From Pseudomonas sp. MYb60 (lineage in GTDB: Bacteria > Pseudomonadota > Gammaproteobacteria > Pseudomonadales > Pseudomonadaceae), in the NCBI RefSeq assembly GCF_002979555.1, contig NZ_PCOZ01000002.1, positions 372,001 through 436,000 on the forward strand: a stretch of 64,000 nt of DNA. Direction: 5' to 3'. The translations under genes and the position numbers were made by a program. How positions within the stretch are numbered: the first letter of the stretch is position 1; every line of letters starts with the position of its first letter. The notes beneath the pieces are model-generated. The model saw nothing but the letters and a program-made list of their open reading frames with translations, did not search any database and was not told the DNA's origin. Below are positions 20,101 to 27,866 of the stretch, one piece after another.

Positions 20101-21780
20101 GGCCCTTCCACCGTCTTGCGCCGCGAAGCCTTCATCACCCAAGTGGATGAGCGTCTTGAAGCCTATGACGTGCCCATTCGCCAGCTCCGGGCCTTGAGCA
20201 TCATCGCCAACGTTCCCAACTATCAAAGCGTGATGATCGGATACTTGAGCAAACAATTGCTGCTGACCCGGACGGCCGTCGAAGAACGTATCGGCCCTTT
20301 CCGCGACTTGCTGTTGACCACAGTGGACGCACTGGAATCCGAGGTACCTGTCGAACCCCAGGCCCAGGCCGACTATGCGCAGAGAATGTCGACCATGAAC
20401 GTGGAGATGATCAAGCGCATGGAATACGTCGAGTCACGCTTTCGCGAGCTCGACGGGCTGGGCGAAGCGGGCGCGCTCGTCATCCAGAGCACCATGAAGG
20501 CCTTGCCGCACATTCGGGTGACCGACCTCAAGGCGCTGCAAATCACCATTGCTCGGTACCTGTGCAGCGCCACCAGCGAAGGCGAGGCGCAAAACGATGC
20601 TCGCACGAGGCTGAACGTTATCCTCGACGCCGTAGACCTCAGTGTGCAGAGTTTTATCGAGGTGATGGACAAGGTCGACGAGAGCCCTCTGGAGGAGCGC
20701 ATCGAACTGTTGAACAGCCAGGTCGAACAACTCACCCTTGGCGATCAGCGTCTTCTGGACTTGCATGCAGATTACCCCGAACACCTGCTGCGCGAGCCGC
20801 TGGAAAAGCTGCGCCGGCATATCGAAGAATTCAATCAGCGCGCCACGCAAAACCTGGTGCAGTTGCTACGCGAACGAAAGGCTCTGGAGCCCAAGCCAGG
20901 TCCTTCCGCCCCCCCATCGACGCTCCAGCGCAAAGTCATCAAGACGCGCTCTCAAGGGATGGTGGTGGGAGAAACCCGAACCTCCGACAGCAGCCTGGTA
21001 GACGTCAAGGCACCCATGACGGGCAAGATCATTGCCACGTTCCACGAAAAAACACCCGGGGTCTGGGTCGAGCGCGTCAAGCCGAGCCTACCCGCGCCCA
21101 CCGTCAAGAAAATCGACCTGGATATCAGCGTAAACGCCGGCCAGGCCCTGTTGGATGAAGAGCCAGCCTTGACCCGTCGCGTGCTTGCCCACTCACGCAA
21201 GGCCGGGCGCATCCCGACGGAAATCCAGGAGATGCTCCAACAGCAGGCAGCGCGGCTGGAGCACGCCGCGAACAACGTCGACGCCGCACTGACCCAGCGC
21301 AATCTCACCGCAGTCGATCGTCCGAGGGCTGCGGCCCTCAACAAAAAACTCACGGACGCCGCCACGCGACTCACCGAGCTCGGCAATAGCACGCGTATCA
21401 GCATGACCAAGCAACAACCGCCCACCGCCGCACGGCTGGAGTGGCTACGCAATGAGGGACACGTGACGATAAAGAAAGTCGGCGCCCGCCGGCGACTCAA
21501 AGGTCCCGGCAAGGACTACCTGGATGAATACGAAATTCGCGACACCGAGAACAAAGCGGTGCTGTGGTACGCGCATTTTCACTACCCTTCACTCTTGGCC
21601 GCGGTTGAAGAGTTCAGCGCCGCGCACCTGAAGACCCGCGACCAGCAGAAATTGGGCGGGGCGTTTGAACGTAAAAGTACCAATGACCGAGAGCAGATAG
21701 CGATCTATCGCAGCGAAATCAGCTCAACACTGGCCAAATCATTGTTTTTCGACAGTGGAGCCCCGCCAGGCGACGCGTAA
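17128..21780 (+). CDS. Giant toxin-like protein, DUF6543 / dermonecrotic-toxin-domain type
   Basis: A 1550-residue protein starting with GTG after AAAGGAACTGAAA. No signal peptide is seen. It resembles the large Pseudomonas proteins annotated with a 'dermonecrotic toxin domain' (DUF6543): N-terminal LLTQLTTGPSSREVAA, the WNASYNSTGLRWKAF region, and a central hydrophobic stretch at about 715-795. The C-terminal half is rich in charged helices. I see no leucine-rich repeats and no NEL-type ubiquitin-ligase Cys motif, which some relatives carry. Its base composition resembles the neighbours. It stands alone with no secretion or immunity gene adjacent. A role against eukaryotic hosts or rivals is inferred from the family name only. 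Confidence 0.65.
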   Translation: MPSDATDPTLLNNHSSTAYGLLTQLTTGPSSREVAAVMLRAALLEQFPTLNLNPDLAMVVTPHWQVSKDAIEPDEPRVESLTSILARQALAPGLLIFVEGEHYLTLQPNANPALHLPVKIDVIARLINELSSLLYTAFQEQQLDYWNASYNSTGLRWKAFASALRKAWDVTTVDGWDQDDCALARTLYHNPVLSERAAKDPYKSHAYLIDVDIVLADRQEHMGLMDIAVLVGTHKARQIILAYSLIGGYERFDSMEQLGAALPGKLNHLSPDTEMHWRLYERANNYFDSLACTLVGLQIEAIGALGDEVTENPRALTLRRSNAARILPSIEDLSAHRLSTIREVHLHLPPWLTAASDLEIAAYSRCMIDLAQLHTHYHGRTFDEGIPAIRDYARTQLASQIKAHPKGANLNLDKVEVVIQTPVIWGTFVVPGAVDITRRNLIDLALENLTGLPSGVASVTANGDDAPEWLTYDYLKSVIERLDIGAHYPVLIKQTLLDDPLESVRRRTLYTSHLRVQLPLLALQLKMQQRHGLDERGFLYVAAAMQIEAHERHVDGQPAVIRPLAFMPTLRPGHSRDVVTNMFVIGPLDHTAGPCVLYCPMMRPMLLQFPSRQNLLYAIKQDPALREAVLAWLPEDVRFNYGQYVFPDTLPSPWTAVRVLIEPATVLYMSGPVELSDEPLVGEVLDALFKANADALIELATRQSVSNAQKRWDTLRRTGWQIFNAVLPFLGRTVGIAAWIWQIMDDLQEAENVVDQPQALAPWTALVDMFLNLGMALALHVALRHPPEEVRVEALMPMSEDALDVLEQLPKKPAAEPSPITVRKLPDITDTQLPPLHQGPLHVSGALNRSPAGLGTVLDSFAVTKPAKLGEQSKETGVHLHLYPLGKKWYAPVAKRWFEVTLDLNDSVMIVDPDTASRTGPLLINNLAGQWFIDTRLRLRGGGFRNRRRLANALKPSRIQTLRDELNAFDAAESDAQAQLSSASAEIGSQPGPSTVLRREAFITQVDERLEAYDVPIRQLRALSIIANVPNYQSVMIGYLSKQLLLTRTAVEERIGPFRDLLLTTVDALESEVPVEPQAQADYAQRMSTMNVEMIKRMEYVESRFRELDGLGEAGALVIQSTMKALPHIRVTDLKALQITIARYLCSATSEGEAQNDARTRLNVILDAVDLSVQSFIEVMDKVDESPLEERIELLNSQVEQLTLGDQRLLDLHADYPEHLLREPLEKLRRHIEEFNQRATQNLVQLLRERKALEPKPGPSAPPSTLQRKVIKTRSQGMVVGETRTSDSSLVDVKAPMTGKIIATFHEKTPGVWVERVKPSLPAPTVKKIDLDISVNAGQALLDEEPALTRRVLAHSRKAGRIPTEIQEMLQQQAARLEHAANNVDAALTQRNLTAVDRPRAAALNKKLTDAATRLTELGNSTRISMTKQQPPTAARLEWLRNEGHVTIKKVGARRRLKGPGKDYLDEYEIRDTENKAVLWYAHFHYPSLLAAVEEFSAAHLKTRDQQKLGGAFERKSTNDREQIAIYRSEISSTLAKSLFFDSGAPPGDA

Positions 21781-23295
21781 GCGCTTGAGTGCCACGGCGA
21801 TATCGGCCTCGGGCACGGCGGCGAAACCCAGCACCAGGCCGGCGCGCTGATCCACCGGCGTGCTGGAGTTCGTCAGCCAGTAGCTGCTCAACCCATTGAC
21901 CTCCACGCCCACGGTACGGGCCTGTTCGAGCAATTGCTGCTCCCGGGCCAGGCTGTGCACCCGCACGGTGAGGTGCAGGCCTGCCGCGACATTGGGCAGT
22001 TCGGCCACGCCTTGCAGGCCATGCGGCCAATCGGCAAGCAAGGCATTGCGCCGACTCAACGCTGCCCGCCGCATGCGCCGGATATGCCGCTGGAAATGCC
22101 CGGCTGCCATGAATTCGGCCATCACCGCCTGGGTGCTGATCTCTGAGTGACGCACGTCCACGGCGCGCCGGCGAGAAAAGGCATCCACCAGGCCCGGCGG
22201 CAACACCAGGTAGCCGAGGCGCAAGGCGGGAAACGCGACTTTGCCGAACGTGCCGACGTAGAGCACGCGCCCGCCCCGGTCCAGAGCCGCCAAGGGCGAC
22301 AACGGTGCGCCGCTGTAGCGGTATTCACCGTCGTAGTCGTCTTCGATGATCCAGCCTCCGCTGCGCTCAGCCCAGGCCAGCAGCTCCAGACGCCGCGCCA
22401 GGCTCATCACCACACCCAACGGGTATTGATGCGACGGGGTGACGTACGCCACACGGCAGTCATTCAACGCAGCGAGCACCTGGCAATCGATGCCTTCGCT
22501 GTCCACCGGCACGCCGTGCAATTTCCCGCCCGCCAGCGCAAACGCATGCCCGGCTGCGCGATAGCCCGGGTTTTCCACGGCCACCCCGTCTCCGGGCTCC
22601 ACCAGCAGCTGTGCACAAAGGCTGATCGCCTGCTGCGCCCCACTGGTGATCACAATTTGTTCAGCGCTGCATTGCAGGCCTCGAGAGCTGCGCAGGTAGG
22701 CCGCGATCAAACTCCGCAGGCGCGCATCGCCCGCCGGGTCGCCATAGCAGAGTTGCTCGAGGTCCGGTTTACGCCAGAAAGCCCCGTTCAGCTTGGCCCA
22801 CACCTCGAAGGGGAATAGATCGAATGCCGGGACACCCACGCGAAACGCCTTGGGTGGTCCTGCCGGAGGTTGAGGCAAATAGTTGTTTTCCACGCGCTCC
22901 AACGCAGCGCTGTGGATAACTTCGCCGGAGGAATTGACCGGTAAATCCAGCCAGTTTGTGGATAAGGTTGGGGATAAGCCTGTTGGTAACCCTGTGGATA
23001 CATTTGTGGATAGTTTTTTCGGCGTCGGGAGTGATGCTACATAAGTGCCGTCACCGACCCGGCCCTCGATAAACCCCTCGGCGTACAACTGATCGTAGGC
23101 CCTCACCACGCTGTTGCGCGAAATCGACAACGCACCCGCCAGGTCGCGGCTTGCGGGCAAGCGTGTGCCGCCGGCGAGCCGCCCGTCCAAGACGCGCTGA
23201 CGCAGGGCTTCGTAGAGCTGGCGAGTGAGGCCCTGGCGGCGGTCCAACTCGATACCTGCGGGGTTGAACGACAGCGGCGGCGTGATCGACGGCAT
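21739..23295 (-). CDS. MocR-type regulator (GntR wHTH fused to aminotransferase fold), PdxR-like
   Basis: 518 residues. An N-terminal GntR winged HTH at about 15-85 (LPASRDLAGALSISRNSVVRAYDQL) is joined by a linker to a class I aminotransferase fold. The PLP-binding lysine is K352 in GTFGKVAFPALRLGY, and the SGAQQAISL and DDYDGEYRY motifs are intact. It is divergent from paiB and two acetyltransferase genes, which it likely controls in response to PLP or an amine. The linker DNA carries a cluster of TGTGGATAA motifs. Its last 42 bp overlap the convergent giant gene. Confidence 0.9.
   Translation of the reverse strand: MPSITPPLSFNPAGIELDRRQGLTRQLYEALRQRVLDGRLAGGTRLPASRDLAGALSISRNSVVRAYDQLYAEGFIEGRVGDGTYVASLPTPKKLSTNVSTGLPTGLSPTLSTNWLDLPVNSSGEVIHSAALERVENNYLPQPPAGPPKAFRVGVPAFDLFPFEVWAKLNGAFWRKPDLEQLCYGDPAGDARLRSLIAAYLRSSRGLQCSAEQIVITSGAQQAISLCAQLLVEPGDGVAVENPGYRAAGHAFALAGGKLHGVPVDSEGIDCQVLAALNDCRVAYVTPSHQYPLGVVMSLARRLELLAWAERSGGWIIEDDYDGEYRYSGAPLSPLAALDRGGRVLYVGTFGKVAFPALRLGYLVLPPGLVDAFSRRRAVDVRHSEISTQAVMAEFMAAGHFQRHIRRMRRAALSRRNALLADWPHGLQGVAELPNVAAGLHLTVRVHSLAREQQLLEQARTVGVEVNGLSSYWLTNSSTPVDQRAGLVLGFAAVPEADIAVALKRLRVAWRGSTVEKQ
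22911..23013. repeat. Cluster of DnaA-box-like repeats within the MocR linker
   Basis: TGTGGATAA (reverse complement TTATCCACA, the DnaA box) occurs perfectly at 22911 and 22957. One-mismatch copies lie at 22969, 22993 and 23005, and a two-mismatch copy at 22981. All point the same way. The translated linker shows a matching LSTN/STGL-like repeat. Confidence 0.7.
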
Positions 23296-23296
23296 A

Positions 23297-23320
23297 TTGG
23301 ACCTATGAAATTGGCCATAG
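23297..23320. promoter_or_regulatory. Candidate MocR operator (direct repeat)
   Basis: TTGGACCTAT at 23297 and TTGGCCATAG at 23311 form a 14-bp-spaced direct repeat, as MocR regulators often bind. It abuts the MocR start codon and lies about 65 bp before paiB, suiting autoregulation and control of paiB. Confidence 0.5.
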
Positions 23321-23382
23321 ATGGCCCTTACAACGAACCATTAGCCTGCCTAGGATGCAGGTATTCGCCAAGGAAAATTTGC

Positions 23383-24021
23383 ATGTACACACCCCGAGCT
23401 TTTGCCCTCGATGACGTGCCCGAACTTCATCACCTGATCCAGCACACCCGCCTGGCACAGTTGGTGACCGTTGGCGAGCAAGGCCTGCTGGCCAGCCACC
23501 TGCCGTTGCTGCTCAACCCCGACGAGGGCCCGAACGGCACGCTCTATGGGCATTTGGCCAAAGCCAATCCGCAGTGGCGCGACCTGCAAGACGGCGGCGA
23601 AGCCTTGGTGATTTTTGCCGGCGCCGAGGCGTATGTCAGCCCGGCGTTCTACCCGACGAAAGCCGAGCACGGCAAAGTCGTGCCGACCTGGAACTACATC
23701 GCGGTGCATGCCTATGGCAAAGCCGAGGTGTTCAACGATGCGCAGCGTTTGCTTGGGGTGGTCACTGCACTGACAGACCGCCATGAACACGGCCGCGCCC
23801 AGCCCTGGAAGGTCAGCGATGCCCCCACCGACTACATTGACGGCATGCTCAAGGCCATCGTCGGCTTTGCGCTGCCCATCGAGCGTTTGATCGGCAAGCG
23901 CAAACTCAGCCAGAACCGCAGCCCCGCCGATGTCGCCGGTGTGCGTGACGGCCTGGCCGCCAGCGCGGACGTGCGCGACCAGACCCTCGCCCGCTTTATT
24001 CCCCAAGGAGTCGCAGAATGA
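23383..24021 (+). CDS. PaiB-like FMN-binding negative transcriptional regulator
   Basis: 212 residues from MYTPRAFALDD, with AAGGAAAA as ribosome site. It matches the PaiB family, which has an FMN-binding split-barrel fold: HLPLLLNPDEGPNGTLYGHLAKANPQW, the AYVSPAFYPTK segment, VPTWNYIAVHAYG and the C-terminal KLSQNRSPADVAGV. In Bacillus, PaiB is paired with the acetyltransferase PaiA; here it overlaps the next acetyltransferase gene by ATGA, consistent with translational coupling. The upstream in-frame extension to 23305 runs through the promoter and is not used. Confidence 0.9.
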   Translation: MYTPRAFALDDVPELHHLIQHTRLAQLVTVGEQGLLASHLPLLLNPDEGPNGTLYGHLAKANPQWRDLQDGGEALVIFAGAEAYVSPAFYPTKAEHGKVVPTWNYIAVHAYGKAEVFNDAQRLLGVVTALTDRHEHGRAQPWKVSDAPTDYIDGMLKAIVGFALPIERLIGKRKLSQNRSPADVAGVRDGLAASADVRDQTLARFIPQGVAE

Positions 24022-24464
24022 GTTCAATCGAGATTCGCCAGGTCACCGCCGCCGACCACGCCGCCTGGCTCCCGCTGTGGCAGGCGTACCTGAAGTTCTA
24101 CAACACCGAGCTGCCGGACGCCGTCAGCCAGAGCACCTGGCAACGCCTGATCGACGCTGGCGAGCCGACCCATTCGGCATTGGCCTGGCAGGACGGCAAG
24201 GCGGTGGGCATGGTCAACTTCATCTACCATCGCTCGAACTGGAGCATCGAAAACTCCTGCTACCTGCAAGACTTGCTGGTGGACCCCGACCAACGCGGCA
24301 CTGGCGTGGGCCGTCAACTGATCGAGTTCGTCTACGCCACCGCCAAGGCCGACGGATGCTGCAAAGTGCACTGGCTGACCCACGAGACCAACGCCACCGC
24401 GATCCAGCTGTACGAACGCATCGCCGAACGCCCCGGTTTCATCCAATTTCGCAAAGGCCTTTAA
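24018..24464 (+). CDS. GNAT N-acetyltransferase
   Basis: A 148-residue single GNAT domain. The acetyl-CoA pyrophosphate loop is DQRGTGVGRQLIE at about 95-107, preceded by LQDLLVDP. WLTHETNATAIQLYERI near the end is the typical motif B helix. The start overlaps the paiB stop (ATGA). By analogy with PaiA it may acetylate a polyamine or another amine, but the substrate cannot be read from sequence. Confidence 0.88.
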   Translation: MSSIEIRQVTAADHAAWLPLWQAYLKFYNTELPDAVSQSTWQRLIDAGEPTHSALAWQDGKAVGMVNFIYHRSNWSIENSCYLQDLLVDPDQRGTGVGRQLIEFVYATAKADGCCKVHWLTHETNATAIQLYERIAERPGFIQFRKGL

Positions 24465-24474
24465 GGAGCGCAGC

Positions 24475-25158
24475 ATGTCCACTTCCCTCGCCGACTGGAA
24501 AGGCGTCCCGGCACCCACCGTGCAATCGCTGGAAGGGCGTTTTATCCGCCTGGAAAAACTCGACCCGGCCCGCCATGGTGACGATCTGTTCCAGGCCTTC
24601 CAGGGCCACAACGCCGATCCGAAGCTATGGGACTATTTGCCCTATGGTCCGTTTCCCGAGCGCAGCACGTTTGATGCCTGGCTGAACAATCATGCGGCCC
24701 ACAGCGATCCGTACTTTTTCAGCGTGATCGACCGCGCAAGCGGCCAGGCGCAAGGCCTCCTCAGCCTGATGTCCATCGTGCCGGCCCAGGGGCGCATCGA
24801 GATCGGCCACGTCACCTTCGGCGCGCCGATGCAGCGTTCACCGAAAAGCACCGAGGCGGTGTACCTGCTGGCCAGGTTTGCGTTTGACCAGGGTTATCGC
24901 CGCCTGGAATGGAAGTGCAACAACGGCAACGCCCGCTCCAAATACGCAGCCGAGCGGTTGGGGTTCAGCTTTGAAGGTGTTTTCCGCCAGCACATGGTGG
25001 TGAAGGGGCAGAACCGGGATACGGCGTGGTACTCGATCATCGACGGCGAATGGCCGGCGATTGGGGTGGGGTTTGAGCAATGGCTGTCGGAAGGCAATCA
25101 GACAGCTTCGGGCCAGCTGAAAACCCTGACCGAGTGCCGACCCGCAGACAACACATAA
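24475..25158 (+). CDS. GNAT acetyltransferase, RimJ/RimL-like
   Basis: A 227-residue protein of the GNAT_3 (RimJ/RimL) group: LEGRFIRLEKLDPARH at the N-terminus, the IEIGHVTFGAPMQRSPKSTEAVYLL core, WKCNNGNARSKYAAERLGF, and EGVFRQHMVVKGQNRDTAWYSI, which is very typical of this group. It begins 10 bp after the first GNAT gene, with AGGAG upstream, and ends the MocR-linked operon. Substrates in this group include protein N-termini, amino acids and small amines. Confidence 0.88.
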   Translation: MSTSLADWKGVPAPTVQSLEGRFIRLEKLDPARHGDDLFQAFQGHNADPKLWDYLPYGPFPERSTFDAWLNNHAAHSDPYFFSVIDRASGQAQGLLSLMSIVPAQGRIEIGHVTFGAPMQRSPKSTEAVYLLARFAFDQGYRRLEWKCNNGNARSKYAAERLGFSFEGVFRQHMVVKGQNRDTAWYSIIDGEWPAIGVGFEQWLSEGNQTASGQLKTLTECRPADNT

Positions 25159-25162
25159 CCCG

Positions 25163-25190
25163 TGTGGGAGCGGGCAAGCCTGCTCCCACA
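25163..25190. repeat. REP-type palindrome between convergent genes
   Basis: Arms TGTGGGAGC and GCTCCCACA with a GGCAAGCC centre. A variant of the family at 461, it lies between the GNAT gene and the homocysteine methyltransferase gene. Confidence 0.8.
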
Positions 25191-25211
25191 TTTGGATGGG
25201 TATGGGTTCTA

Positions 25212-26108
25212 CTACGGCAGTTTCTGGGCCAACACCGCAATATGCTCCGGCCCAATCCCGCAGCACCCGCCCAAATGGCTGGCACCGCGCGCCTGCCAAT
25301 CGGCGGCCCATTGCAGGTAACCCGGTGGGTCGAGGTCGTCGCGCAAGGGGTCCAGGCCATCGTTGGCCGTGGCTTCCTTGGGTTGCGGCGGGAAAGCGTT
25401 GGCGTAGGCACCGACCTGGATCTGCACGCCAAGGCGCTCGAAGGTCTGGCGTGCCGCGTCGATCGCATCGCCGATCACTTCAGGCTGGCTGCAATTGAAC
25501 AGCAACACCTCGACACCCAGCTTGGCAGCCGCCTCGGCCGCGTCCACCACCGGTTCGCCGGAGCGCAGGCGCGGGACATCATCGGTGTCTTCATCCTTGA
25601 GCGTGAACGACAGCCAGAACGGCTTGCCGTCCTCAGGCAACCCCGCTTGGATCGCTTGCGCTTCAGCGATCGAGCTCTGGGTTTCCGCCAGCCACAGGTC
25701 GACAAAGGGTGCCAGGCCCTGCACCAGCGGCGTCAGCAATTCAGACACGCGCTGCGGCTCGAACAGGTCGGGTCGGTAGGAACCAAACAGCGGCGGCAGC
25801 GAGCCCGCCACACGCACGGCCTGCCCTGACGCTTCCACCGCCCGTCGTGCCAGGGTCCCGGCCAGTGCTGCCAGGGCCTGGCCCTCTCGCGCAAACCGCT
25901 CCTCGCCAATATGAAACGGCACCACCGCGTAGCTGTTGCTGGTGATGACGTTGGCGCCGCTCTGGATATAAGCCGCATGCACCGCTTCCACTGCCTCCGG
26001 GGCCTCGCTCAACGCCAAGGCTGACCACTCCGGCTGCCGGAACGGTGCGCCACGGCGCTGCAGTTCACGGCCCATGCCGCCATCGAGAATTACTGTTGCT
26101 GTGGCCAT
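25212..26108 (-). CDS. Homocysteine S-methyltransferase family protein (MmuM-like)
   Basis: About 298 residues from MATATVILDGGMGRELQRRG. The family transfers a methyl group from S-methylmethionine (or a related donor) to homocysteine to make methionine. The zinc-binding cysteines are visible in LLFNCSQPEVI and in the C-terminal LGGCCGIGPEH. Alternative starts at 26123 and 26144 would place a perfect palindrome inside the gene, so I prefer 26108. It is divergent from an amino-acid ABC importer pair. Confidence 0.88.
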   Translation of the reverse strand: MATATVILDGGMGRELQRRGAPFRQPEWSALALSEAPEAVEAVHAAYIQSGANVITSNSYAVVPFHIGEERFAREGQALAALAGTLARRAVEASGQAVRVAGSLPPLFGSYRPDLFEPQRVSELLTPLVQGLAPFVDLWLAETQSSIAEAQAIQAGLPEDGKPFWLSFTLKDEDTDDVPRLRSGEPVVDAAEAAAKLGVEVLLFNCSQPEVIGDAIDAARQTFERLGVQIQVGAYANAFPPQPKEATANDGLDPLRDDLDPPGYLQWAADWQARGASHLGGCCGIGPEHIAVLAQKLP

Positions 26109-26119
26109 ATGCTTTTTAC

Positions 26120-26133
26120 TCATAAGCTTATGA
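26120..26133. promoter_or_regulatory. Palindromic candidate operator, methyltransferase/ABC gap
   Basis: TCATAAGCTTATGA is a perfect 14-bp palindrome in the AT-rich divergent gap between the methyltransferase and the ABC binding-protein gene. No regulator gene is adjacent. Confidence 0.4.
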
Positions 26134-26220
26134 AAATAACTCACTATGAGAGTCGTTCTTATAACTATTTAATACGTTCAATTCGGTACATAACAACTCT
26201 TTTTTCTAACGGTGTTCTTG

Positions 26221-27042
26221 ATGAAACTCAAACCGCTGCTGGCCCTGGGCCTGACGATTCTGGCTGCCTCCACCCAAGCCTTCGGCGGCACCACGCTGGA
26301 CCGTGTCGAACAAAAGAAAGAACTGGTGGGCGTCTTGATGGAAAGCTACCCGCCGTTCTCGTTCCTGAATGAGCAAAACCAGCTCGACGGCTTCGACGTG
26401 GACGTCGCCAAGGCCGTCGCGGAAAAGCTCGGCGTGAAGCTGCGCCTGGAAACCCCGTCCTGGGACGTGATCGCCGCCGGCCGCTGGAGCGGGCGCTACG
26501 ACATCTGCATCTGCTCGATGACCCCGAGCAAGGCCCGCGCCGAAGTGTTCGACTTCCCGGTGGAGTACTACGCGTCGCCGGCAGTGATCGTCGTCAACGC
26601 CACGGACGATCGTATCCACAGCGCCAAGGACTTGAGCGGCAAGAAAGTCGGCCTCACCAGCGCGTCGAGCTACGAAAGCTACCTGAACAAGAACCTGGTG
26701 ATCGAAGGCGCCGAAGACACCCAGTTGCAGTACCCGTTCGACAACGTCCAAATCGCACCGTATGACACCGACAACGTGGCCTTCCAGGACCTCGGCCTGG
26801 GCGCCGGCAAGCGCCTGGATGCGATCCTCACCAACCTGGTCACCGCCCAGCCGCGACTGACCCAGGACAAGCGCTTCAAACTGGCGGGCGAGCCGCTGTA
26901 CTCGGAACCCAACTCGGTGGCCATCGAAAAAGGCGACCCGCAGTGGGACAGCAAGGTGCGTGAAGTCTTCGCCCAGCTGAAACAGGACGGCACCCTGAGC
27001 AAGCTGTCGCAAAAATGGATCGGCGCCGATATCAGCCAATGA
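26221..27042 (+). CDS. Amino-acid ABC transporter periplasmic binding protein
   Basis: 273 residues with a signal peptide MKLKPLLALGLTILAASTQA. It is a family 3 solute-binding protein: LVGVLMESYPPFSFLNEQNQLDGFDVDVAKAV at the start of the mature domain, then WDVIAAGRWSGRYDICICSMT and GKKVGLTSASSYESYL. The ATG at 26221 follows a longer GTG option at 26212. Its stop overlaps the permease start. The divergent homocysteine methyltransferase suggests S-methylmethionine or methionine as ligand, which is inference. Confidence 0.9.
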   Translation: MKLKPLLALGLTILAASTQAFGGTTLDRVEQKKELVGVLMESYPPFSFLNEQNQLDGFDVDVAKAVAEKLGVKLRLETPSWDVIAAGRWSGRYDICICSMTPSKARAEVFDFPVEYYASPAVIVVNATDDRIHSAKDLSGKKVGLTSASSYESYLNKNLVIEGAEDTQLQYPFDNVQIAPYDTDNVAFQDLGLGAGKRLDAILTNLVTAQPRLTQDKRFKLAGEPLYSEPNSVAIEKGDPQWDSKVREVFAQLKQDGTLSKLSQKWIGADISQ

Positions 27043-27863
27043 CTGCGTTCCCTACACCTCCCAACGTCAGCACGTCACGCGTACAGCGGCTGTTTGGTTT
27101 TCGCACCCGCCTGTACTTGACCTGGGCCGCGCTGTTTTGCCTGTTCGCCAGCTTTTTCCTGAGCTTTGACCTGAAGTTCTCGATCATCCTCGACAAGCTG
27201 CCCAACCTGGTGGGCGTGCACCTGGCGCCCAATGGTTTCCTGCAAGGCGCCGCACTGACGGTGTTCCTGTGCCTGTGCTCGATCGTGGCGTCGTCGGTAC
27301 TGGGCTTTGTCACCGCGCTGGGGCGCTTGTCGAACAGCGCGGTGGCGTTTGGCATCGCGAGCTTCTACGCCTCGTTCTTTCGCGGCACGCCGCTGCTGAT
27401 CCAGATCCTGCTGATCTACCTCGGCCTGCCGCAATTGGGCCTGGTGCCGGGCGCCATCGTTGCCGGGATCATCGCGCTGTCGCTGAACTACGGCGCCTAC
27501 TTGAGCGAGATCTTCCGCGCCGGCATCCTCGGGGTCGCCCACGGTCAACGGGAAGCCGCCCTCGCCTTGGGCATGCGTGACAGTGCGATCTTCTGGCACG
27601 TCACCCTGCCTCAGGCCATGCGCACCATCATCCCGCCGGCCACCAACCAGTTCATCTCGATGCTCAAGGACTCGTCGCTGATCTCGGTGATGGGCGTGTG
27701 GGAAGTGATGTTCCTGGCGCAATCCTATGGCCGCTCGAGCTACCGCTACATCGAGATGCTCACCACGGCGGCGATCATCTATTGGGTGATGTCATTGGGA
27801 CTGGAGCTGATCCAGGCACGGATGGAGCGCCATTACGGCAAGGGGTATGTACGCCGAAGCTGA
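27039..27863 (+). CDS. Amino-acid ABC transporter permease
   Basis: A 274-residue membrane protein of the HisM/GlnP type. It has about five segments plus the cytoplasmic EAA loop GQREAALALGMRDSAIFWHVTLPQAMR near residue 170. ATGA overlap with the binding-protein gene shows translational coupling. No ATPase gene follows, so the system must borrow one encoded elsewhere. The next gene is convergent after 3 bp. Confidence 0.9.
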   Translation: MTAFPTPPNVSTSRVQRLFGFRTRLYLTWAALFCLFASFFLSFDLKFSIILDKLPNLVGVHLAPNGFLQGAALTVFLCLCSIVASSVLGFVTALGRLSNSAVAFGIASFYASFFRGTPLLIQILLIYLGLPQLGLVPGAIVAGIIALSLNYGAYLSEIFRAGILGVAHGQREAALALGMRDSAIFWHVTLPQAMRTIIPPATNQFISMLKDSSLISVMGVWEVMFLAQSYGRSSYRYIEMLTTAAIIYWVMSLGLELIQARMERHYGKGYVRRS

Positions 27864-27866
27864 GGC

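Noticed and set aside
27015..27863. Complete ABC importer next to the methyltransferase
   Set aside because: Only binding protein and permease are present. The next gene is a convergent HTH regulator, and no ATPase gene is in this part of the window.
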